Below, piece by piece: positions 56,020-64,000 of a stretch of DNA of 64,000 nucleotides. The stretch lies in assembly GCF_037126465.1 (NCBI RefSeq), contig NC_088202.1, positions 131,454,123-131,518,122 of the forward strand, in the 5' to 3' direction. A model generated the notes under the pieces. That model saw only the letters and a list, made by a program, of their open reading frames with translations. It was not told the origin of the DNA and did no database searches. Position numbers and translations under genes: made by a program. Origin of the DNA: Ornithodoros turicata (lineage: Eukaryota; Arthropoda; Arachnida; Ixodida; Argasidae). Every line of letters begins with the position of its first letter. Position 1 is the first letter of the stretch.

Positions 56020-56107
56020 TAACCCACTTGTCCGCGCCCCTGGCTGCAGTTCCACTCAAGTATGTACTTCAACCAACTACCCCGCTTCAACCCACTTCAT
56101 ATATAAG
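56020..56107 (+). promoter_or_regulatory. orphan promoter-like copy with TATA box
   Basis: This carries the same 45-bp block as the ISG12-like promoter, in mirror orientation, followed by TATATAAG at 56100-56107. No ISG12-like coding sequence follows in the next kilobases. It may be the remnant of an inverted gene duplication or a still active divergent promoter. Confidence 0.45.
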
Positions 56108-57158
56108 AGATCCTCGCTGCTGCTCTGCAAGAAACACTCCTGATTCCTGCCGCTGTTAGTGATGCTTTCAGTTCAAGGGTGTTGAAAATGCGGTGGTCTT
56201 CTGTTGTTTTCACGCATTTTACTGGTCACCTTAGAGATCGCTATACAAGAAAGTGTTCATCATATGATTTATTTAGTAATACTGCTCGTCCCGGCGCAGG
56301 TGCTACCGTAGAAGCGATATAACGCCAATAACATGCCATACAATGAAAATTATCCTGCGCGGTTTTGCAAAATATTAGATAATCCATTGAACTGCACATT
56401 TAGCTTGTTAAGGATAGATAATCACAACCTGCTACTGCCTCCGGTAGGGAATTCCAGTACATAATCGAAAGTGAAAAGAACCAGCTTTTAAGTACATTTA
56501 TATTAGAGAATGGCTCACGTAAATACTTACCAGGTCTGAGTCAAGTATATTTACAGGTTCCACATAAGCTAAATAATCGGTGCGAATAATCAGCTATTCA
56601 TTACATATAAGTCAGGACGTTTCAAGACCCTGCATTTTGGCTTTCACTGACAGTGAAAGCCCTGCACCCTGCCCTGCACCTATACGCGTCTTGTGCAAGC
56701 CACGTAGGTGAATGATGTCTGCCAAATTTGAAACCTGACTGCACTCCGCTCAACGATTTCAATATTTTGCTTTTCGTCCGTCCTGCTGGATACCACGTTG
56801 GTGAGCATGCGACTGGTAATTAAGAGTGGTACTTGTATATGCTGTTAATCGAATGTCACTTGGCGCATCTCTTAAGATGCATCGGATTACGTTTAATTCT
56901 TTTAACGACTTACCATTACCGTGTTCAATATGCTGACCCCAAGATAGTTTACTGTCTACGACTGCCCTTAATATACTTATGTTGATCAACATGCTGTATA
57001 CTTAGAAGTTATTGGGGGAGAAAAATAAACTTCCGTACATTCTTCTGTAAAGTCAAAGGCATAACTGTCTTTACACTGACGCTCATTTGCCGCTATTCAA
57101 ACGGTCTATTTCTCTGAGTGCTGTCTCTAGAATAAACTGGCCATCTGGTGTTGATATA

Positions 57159-57792
57159 CAGTCAACCCTCGATTTATGAACTTTCGATTTATGAACTTTC
57201 GATTTATGAATTCCCTCGTTTTATGAACACTAGCACGAGGAACCAAACTTTTTACATGCATTTTTCCCTCATTTTATGAACCTCGATATTCGAATAATGA
57301 ATGGAATTTCTGGGAAACAACTAGGCGTTGCCCAGCGTTTTTGACCTCAATTTATGAACGGATCGTTCTGAGGCCAACAAAAACATTTAAAGGGATTATT
57401 CGTGGTCTTATGAATGACGCCTGAACAGACAAAACGTTTTCGAGGTATTGCACCCTCGGTTCTTAACCCCTCGAAATCCGAACAACAAACGGGTTTTTGC
57501 AGAAGTGTTCCTGACCTCAATTGACACAGCGGAAGGCATGGTCCAAAGCAAAATTAAACTATTTAGTACTGCATAATAAACAGAGTGTGAATGCGCTAAC
57601 ATCTGTGTTTTGTGAGCCTGATACAGAAGAAGGCATGGTCCGAAGCAAAATTACACAATATATTGCATTATAAACACAATATCAACTCTGAAATACTGTT
57701 TCATTTACTCGATAGTACTCACTTAACGGAATTTTCGATTTATGAACGATTTTGCGGGGAACCGACGGTGTTCATAAACCGAGGGTTGACTG
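57159..57792. mobile_element. Tigger-like element, second family
   Basis: TA|CAGTCAACCCTCGATTTATG to CCGAGGGTTGACTG|TA, 634 bp. The end sequence is like that of Tigger-type pogo elements. No transposase ORF. Confidence 0.8.
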
Positions 57793-57991
57793 TATATGCA
57801 AAATTGACATAAAGAAGTTGATGCTACCAGGTTATGCTTAACGTTACAATGGACAAAGGAGTTTGTGAAACCATTTCCAAACTTTCGTAAAACATTGATT
57901 TCTGCGCATACTAAACATGCACATTGAAACAATACGTTTCCGCGATCCCGTGGTACGAAACTCTTTCACCCCATATCATCGTCATCATGTA

Positions 57992-58012
57992 TTTCTCTCT
58001 CTCTCTCTCTCT
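57992..58012. repeat. (CT)n microsatellite
   Basis: About ten CT units. Confidence 0.9.
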
Positions 58013-58813
58013 TTCACCCCGAAGACCATATACCTATATGCGAATGCGTGGGTCCCGCTTCTGCTCTTTAACTCATCATCACCTCTTTGCTTGTTCTTGT
58101 AGTGGTGTTTTATCGGAGAGAAAAGAAGTGAATAAAAAGAAAGAAATTAAAAATGATAAAAAATTGGATCAACTTGCCCTTAACCATCAATAATAGTTTA
58201 GTTAGCAATAACTGAAACAATTTTCGTGAAACAAACCCCGATTGCAATGAGCAGTTAGTGTGTCTATATGACAGTACAGGACAGCGTCTTTCAGTGTGAC
58301 AAGCCCTTTACCATGACGATAACGACCAGGGTTATTTCACACGTGAGCATGCAAAACTAATGTGATTCTATCAGGCACACATTAGTTTTAGTTTTCATTA
58401 GTTAGATGCCTTGTTCGTGAACTCTTACCCACAGCTCCAACCACGGAGTCCATGACTCTTCAGCACCAGTAGTGCGACGACACTGAAAGAGACAGTGCAC
58501 AATATTGTCCTCATGCACCTTCCAAAGTGTGAAATAAAACGGCATAACCGTGGCTACTGTTTGAAGCATTTTTATTTTATTACCCTGTAGGTGGACCCCA
58601 TGTGCAAAAAGTTTGCAATTGCAATGCCCATAGCCTAGGAACCGACGTCACAAAAAAGAAGCAAGGAAAATTAAATAAATAAAATAATATAATAATACAA
58701 CAAAGGATGCCAGTAAGAATGGCTGTTCTATTCAATAGATCAGGTTGTTTGTTAGTCCTCGGAGTCCGCTACCACGAGTTTCTTTCTTTTTTTTTTTCGT
58801 TTTTGTTACGCAG

Positions 58814-58933
58814 AATGGAGCTGCATCCTCGCCGTTGCGCGACCCACCGCTGAATCTGTCTTGGAGAAACACTGGCTGGATGGCATACACAGTAGTTCCA
58901 GAAGTACCCAGTACACTACGAAGTACTTGCAAA
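58814..58933 (+). CDS. candidate internal exon, unknown gene
   Basis: Forty codons (NGAASSPLRDPPLNLSWRN, then AYTVVPEVP) between a strong pyrimidine tract ending TTACGCAG and AAA|GTGAGT, phase 0 at both ends. The phase is compatible with the candidate exon ending at 52611. I do not recognise it. Confidence 0.35.
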
Positions 58934-59578
58934 GTGAGTCAAATACAGCTACAATTATAAAACATATAATGTTATTGCGGGAGTAATTAATTACAGTACA
59001 CTGCAGCGTCGGGAGCAATTAACGAATTAAGCGTCCACAGTCATTAATTACAGCGTCCACAATGCCGAAACCAATATCAAAGTAATATCAAATGCAATAT
59101 CAAAGCTTATACAGCGAGGCCTAAGAATGACCATGGTTCGAAATGGGATATCACTTATGAACGTGCCAGTTTGGCGTTTTTTCGGTGTCGTCGGGTTACG
59201 AACTCAATATCTTCCGAGTCTGCTTTTTCTTTTTTTCTATAATCGAACTCAAACTCGGTGTCTGCCTAATTCGCTTTAACATAAAGTGCCCATTTTAGCA
59301 AAGTTAGGCATTGCAACCCGCTAGAACACGAAGCGACGTGGGTTAGAAGGGTATGCCATGTATTTCACCTTTCACAATAACCCCTCTCCCGCACCCTTGA
59401 TATCGGAGTCCGCAATACCAAAATCCTAAATTGTAAAATCAAAGCTCCGTCTAGGTCGTTTTCGAGAATGAGATGCACATTTCAGAGACGGTTTCGCCGG
59501 TTAGGCTTAGTAGTGCAGCAACACAAAACGTATCGAGGGTTCGCTATATATATAGATGATAGTTTTTAGTTATGTGGG

Positions 59579-59833
59579 CAGTGGCGTATCTAGAGCTGCC
59601 TGCGCCCATGGCAACATGGTTAACACGATGTCTTTGGGGATGCGTTTTCGTGTGGTCCGCACTAGGTTTCACACTACAACCTCTCTAATAGCGGGTGCTT
59701 TAGATCATTTACGAATGTGCCAGGTTGAGTGCACGACCTGGCACATTCACACCCGACCACATAATGGCGCCTCTGTTCACCTGGCGCCCATGGCACCTGT
59801 CCACACCTGCCACACCCTATAGATACGCCACTG
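59579..59833. mobile_element. hAT-like element, CAGTGGCGTA ends, 255 bp
   Basis: CAGTGGCGTATCTAGAGCTG to TATAGATACGCCACTG with perfect 8-bp TATGTGGG on both sides (59571-59578, 59834-59841). Confidence 0.93.
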
Positions 59834-60839
59834 TATGTGGGACCTATATAGTGACTGTAATAAGACCTAGGTTAGTCTACGTCTGTTGACCACACGTCCC
59901 CTTGAGTGCCGGCGTTGTGCCGATGTGGGATTTTCAATTTATATCATGGATTTGTAGAGTTTCTGGATACCCCCAGATTTTGCTGTCTCTGTTCCTCAAG
60001 TTACGCAATGGTCTCGTACGCGTACAAATGTACACATTTTAAGTACCGATGGATTAGGACACAGCAGAAACCACTTACCAGCGTTATAAATTGCAGTTGA
60101 CGGTCCCAAGCGAGTAACGCCGACGCGTGGTGGTAAATGGTAAACGCCAGGCAGCCGACTCCAAAAACGAAACTATGCGCAAATACTTTCTGCTCTTTAC
60201 TGCGCACCACTATGCGACTGCTTTCCCCCTTTCATCGCTCTCTCCCGAGAGCAGAGCAGACGCTCACCTGTATACTCCACTCATTCCAGTCAACGAGAAA
60301 TATGTCGTTCGTGAATAATTCGTTCACGAGTCGCTCGAATGAACCGATGGATGAAAACATTCGCTCACTAATTCACAAGACTTCACCCACGATTCTTTGC
60401 CTGTGTCGCTCGTTCACCATGTGCACTGTGCAGACTTGTACGTATTTGGAGTATTGTATTTAAAATACTGTATTTTAAATACAATTTGCGGTATTTTGGT
60501 ACTCTACTCAGTACTTTTTGTTTTGTGTATTTGTACTCTATTTAAAATACATTTTATGGTATTTTCTACTCAATACTCTAATTACATATTTTGGATCTCC
60601 CTCTCAAACTTTCCGTGTCTTGTCTTTCCCATTATCTCGCTTGTTCAGTGGAAATTTCCTGAGTCCCTCGGACTTGACCCGGACATTGGCCCTTCTTGGA
60701 GGTCTCCATTTAGAGATGTTGCCCCGTGTGTACTACTCCTTGGCGAGTGAGGGTTCTATCATGTGTGCTCTGACGCCGTGACGCCGAATTCTGACCTCGC
60801 CGAGCGGGGACCTGCTAGAAGTTTGCTTTGTTCTGGGTC

Positions 60840-61267
60840 CAGTGGCGTAGCCAGACCTCCAAGGTAGGGTGGGCTCGACACGAAAACTCGCCCCCCCCCC
60901 CCTGCGGATCCTGTGTCGACAACACACACATACTTGTGCACACTGCAAACTGAGGATTAAAAAAAGGAACAAAAATGGTTGATTTAGACGTTCACAGTAC
61001 GATTACATGTATAGGCTGTCATGACCAATGAGGTGGTGTCACGAGATTGGAAGTATTTTGAAAAGCTCATACTTCGAGAACCATTCAAGAGTGCTTCTTA
61101 GATAGACGCCATGAACTGCAAGACCTTTCGCGATCGTCACACTGGTCCCCCCCCCCCCCCACACACACATATATTATGTTATCGGATTTGCACGATTTGT
61201 GTGGGTCGGTCCGTGGCAGGTAGGGGGGGCTCGAGCCCCCCCTAGCCCCCCCGTGGCTACGCCACTG
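60840..61267. mobile_element. hAT-like element, CAGTGGCGTA ends, 428 bp
   Basis: CAGTGGCGTAGCCAGACCTC to GTGGCTACGCCACTG with perfect 8-bp TCTGGGTC on both sides (60832-60839, 61268-61275). Contains C-runs near 60891 and 61147. Confidence 0.93.
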
Positions 61268-61959
61268 TCTGGGTCACATATACTTAGTGGAGTTATGTGG
61301 CATCTCTTTGTCATCTTTTTGGGACTTGTGTTTAGATGACTCCTATCACACAGGAACGGCTTGCATAGTACGCGGGGTTTAGGTGATTCATGTCACATAG
61401 CGGCGACTTTTTGCGTTCAAGGATAAACAGTATCTTAATTGTATTTCAAATACTTTTTGAAGTATTTTGTACTTTATCTTAATTACTTTAATTTTCATGT
61501 ATTTATACTCTATCTTAATTACATTCTAACGTCAGTATTTATTATCTTATCTTAAATACATTTTTGAGTAACTTGTACATGTCTGGCACTGTGCTACAGC
61601 GCGGTGGCAGCACAGTCGCCATCTATGGTGTAATCCGCGAAGCGGTCGCGTCGGCGGCGTCGGCCCGTTCGCATTTGGTATTGGTATGCACGGTGCAGAG
61701 TGGGGCTCCCTTTTCGGCGGTCGCCTGATCACTTTCAAGAAATGTGCAGGCAAACTGGTGAAACATACTGAAAATAAATAAGAACTGTACGCGAAACATG
61801 CATGACCAAATTTAAAATTTGCTGCGAACTTGTACCGAAACAAATTTAGCGCAAAGGCATTCAACTTAATTTTTTTTAATTGCCTGTTAGCGCCGCGAAG
61901 CAGCTGTTGCTATGAGCAGCGTGTAGACGTGGACAGATGGAGAGAGGACAGCACGAAGG

Positions 61960-62112
61960 AGTGGGGGACATGGTGTTTAGTATGCGTCCTGGGCCGACTT
62001 CACGGGGAACTGTGGCAACATTTGCCTGGAAAGTCTTTGGAGAACTCAAGGAAAATCTCAGGCAGTACAGCCGGTGGTAGTGGTACAATTCGAACGGTCC
62101 ACCTCCCAGTCT
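61960..62112 (+). repeat. second SINE-like family, copy 1
   Basis: GCGTCCTGGGCCGACTTCAC, then CCGGTGGTAGTGG and CCACCTCCCAGTC. Other copies at 4935-5090 (plus) and about 32405-32535 (minus). Confidence 0.65.
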
Positions 62113-62626
62113 TTCGATTGAACCGGTTCGCCGAAGTTTTTAATGTAATTCAAACATGGTCAGACTTTCAGTGAACACATCTTCTCACTGAAGTTTGGTA
62201 TCCTATGACACTGCAATAGATTTACGTGTCAAGTGTTGTAGATCCTCAAAGCTACGAGTGCGTTCCCTAGTAGCACAAAACGACTTGTAAACGCCTCAAA
62301 AAGGAAGTGGCAAAACTTTTTTTTTTTTGCTTGTTTGTTTAGAAAACGTCCTCTATCCTGTCTACATAACGTCTTCTAGCTTTGGTTAATTTGAAGCTTA
62401 TTAAAATTATTATAATACGTTATTGCGCATTATACTATAATATTATTATTACACATTATTAATAATTAGAGTCTCGAAGACTTCGTCGAATCGGTCTTGA
62501 AGAAGTCTATTTTATGTTTCTATGTTGTTCCAGGACGTTAACACAGCACACCCTTTCCCCTGCCCAGACAGAAAATTTAGGTTGATGGACATCTGCCTCT
62601 TCTTTTTTTTTTTAACTAGGCCACCG

Positions 62627-62866
62627 TCACCCCACACGTACATTTACATTGTCCGTTTCTCCACTTTGTTGCATGCAAGTGTTGTATGAGGCAGCCTGTT
62701 GTATGAGGCAGCTCTGAACGCTTGGGCCCGAGCAGCATACCGGCGGCGTATTGACATTCAACAAGTAGAAACAGTAAGGGGGAAATGCACCGTAGCATGA
62801 GTCATAACTTGTGCAGCACGCGTCGTGCAGCCCCATCTGCCCTTGAATAACCGGATAAGCCCACAT
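62627..62866 (-). CDS. cysteine-rich ORF with a phospholipase-A2-like CC..YD.C motif
   Basis: A 79-codon ORF containing LHDACCTSYDSCYG, then further Cys pairs. It resembles the CCxxHDxC centre of secreted phospholipase A2-like proteins, but Tyr stands where the catalytic His should be. A 17-base direct repeat (TTGTATGAGGCAGC, near 62684-62713 on the plus strand) lies inside it. Boundaries are uncertain and it may be a chance ORF or a decayed exon. Confidence 0.2.
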   Translation of the reverse strand: MWAYPVIQGQMGLHDACCTSYDSCYGAFPPYCFYLLNVNTPPVCCSGPSVQSCLIQQAASYNTCMQQSGETDNVNVRVG

Positions 62867-62919
62867 GACCGGGGATCCACATGAGAGAGAAATTTGATAT
62901 CATATATACATACCTTTAC

Positions 62920-63056
62920 CCTCTCGCTTGTTTCCTTGCCTCATCTGGACTCTTATCCTCGTTCTCGCTTTTAAGAAACCCTGCCGTGGACAGTGAGCGT
63001 CTCCAGACAGGCTCGCATCCATCATCAAGCCCTACTGCTGACATTGCTACCAACAT
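62920..63056 (-). CDS. candidate first coding exon, unknown gene
   Basis: The ATG at 63056, after an in-frame TAA, opens MLVAMSAVGLDDGCEPVWRR, then FLKSENEDKSPDEARKQAR, ending at a good GTAAAG donor (phase 2). The composition looks protein-coding. The product is not recognised and no in-phase partner exon was found downstream. Confidence 0.35.
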
Positions 63057-63129
63057 TTAGTGGCCCGGCCCTCTATCAACAGCATTTCCCTGAACACTGC
63101 CCATTTCACGCTATATACGCTTTTACGCC

Positions 63130-63590
63130 AATGTAGCACCATGGAGCCACGTCAGTTGAATTACTGTTTTTCACATGGGCACCAGTAGTGCAACCACTGC
63201 ATATGTTGCATTTTGCAGTTTAAAGGGGCGGTGCACACCTGCTTGGGAATTTTATCCAGCTTCTTCCTGAAGCACAGTAGAGCAATGTAATTTGAGTCAC
63301 TGTTTACTGCTTTGGTGCCGCGGGTATATCCACGGGCACACTGCAGTTTAAAGGAGCGGTGTACACGCTTTTAGGAATTTTACGTAATTTCTACCAGAAG
63401 CAAGGGGAGCGCTGTAATTCGAATTACTCTTCACCACATTGATGCCAGTGGCGCAGCCACCGCTGTTGCATTTTGCAGTTTAACGAGGTGGTACACACGG
63501 TTTTAAGAATGCAATTTAACTTCTTCCAGAGGCACTGGGCGAGCAACGTAATTTCAATTACTATTGACGCTTACGTCGGCAGCATAGTCC
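63130..63590. repeat. minisatellite, unit about 125-130 bp, three-plus copies
   Basis: TTTTGCAGTTTAA followed by GGNGGTACACAC-like and AATTACT blocks recurs near 63210, 63340 and 63470, with considerable divergence. Confidence 0.75.
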
Positions 63591-63885
63591 TTTAAAACGA
63601 ACGAAACCTCCTCAACCATGGTGCCAAAGACATGATCAGAGAATTATGCAACGTCATTCTACTGGGATTGTAACAGAGGCCACAACAAAATTAATTCGGA
63701 ATACGAGGCAGGAGACCCTTCTAAAACGGGCGAAACCCCTTTAATCATTGTGCCAAAGACATTATGCACGACTTATGTCATGCCATTGCAGTGGGATTGT
63801 AACAGAGGTGACCACAAATACGGAAAAGGCAGCAGCAGAGCCCTTTAAAACGGGCGAAATCCCTTTAACGGTCAGCCACGCCGAT
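63590..63885. repeat. second minisatellite, unit about 128 bp
   Basis: CCTTTAAAACGGGCGAAA and TGCCAAAGACAT...GGGATTGTAACAGAGG recur near 63590, 63718 and 63840. It adjoins the previous array but has a different unit. Confidence 0.75.
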
Positions 63886-64000
63886 TTCCCGATGCGTTAA
63901 AATGGTTGTGATATGCAGAACGAGCACATCCAACTGCCCCCGTAACGCACCTTGGTTTCTCAATTTTGTCTTCCTACTACGAAAACAAGACATGGGCACA

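Noticed and set aside
1..64000. CRISPR arrays, operons or prokaryotic signals
   Set aside because: The window is eukaryotic with introns; the tandem repeats seen are satellites and have no unique spacers.

Overview
This window is eukaryotic nuclear DNA. Genes are split by spliceosomal introns with GT/AG borders, spacing is wide, and more than half of the sequence is mobile-element debris. A tRNA-derived SINE of the kind common in ticks (54.1-54.3 kb), many hAT-, mariner- and pogo/Tigger-type non-autonomous elements, and Penelope-like fragments point to a chelicerate, most likely a tick. That assignment is an inference from repeat style and protein similarity; no search could be run.

Layout. 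From 2.9 to 11.0 kb, on the minus strand, lies the gene for the kinetochore protein Zwilch (RZZ complex). Nine coding exons could be placed. The C-terminal end and two internal pieces were not found. From 13.0 to 43.7 kb, also minus, lies a nearly complete USP8 (UBPY) deubiquitinase gene. Twenty-one coding exons were placed by reading frame, splice sites and splice phase. They run from the N-terminal dimerisation domain through the rhodanese domain, a coiled coil and the USP catalytic core to the stop codon. At 45.2-47.6 kb, on the plus strand and head-to-head with USP8, is a complete three-exon gene for SNAPC5, a subunit of the snRNA-activating complex. At 54.6-54.8 kb, minus, is an intronless gene for a small ISG12/IFI6-type hydrophobic protein with its own TATA box. 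Candidate exons of unrecognised genes are seen at 52.4, 58.8 and 62.9-63.1 kb.

Between and inside the genes the DNA is a layered collection of repeats. These include non-autonomous hAT-like elements with clear 8-bp target duplications (two inserted side by side and sharing one target copy), five copies of one TA-flanked pogo-like family, mariner-like elements that are almost perfect palindromes of up to 885 bp, tandem duplications of 312, about 370 and about 125-130 bp, and Penelope-like ends with a GIY-YIG endonuclease remnant and a hammerhead-ribozyme-like core.

The host genes are cellular housekeeping genes (mitotic checkpoint, endosomal ubiquitin sorting, snRNA transcription) and do not form an operon-like system. 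The most unusual features are the Penelope-like hammerhead-type motif, the fold-back elements, the mirrored promoter copies beside the ISG12-like gene, and the pair of like elements bracketing rhodanese-domain exons of USP8.
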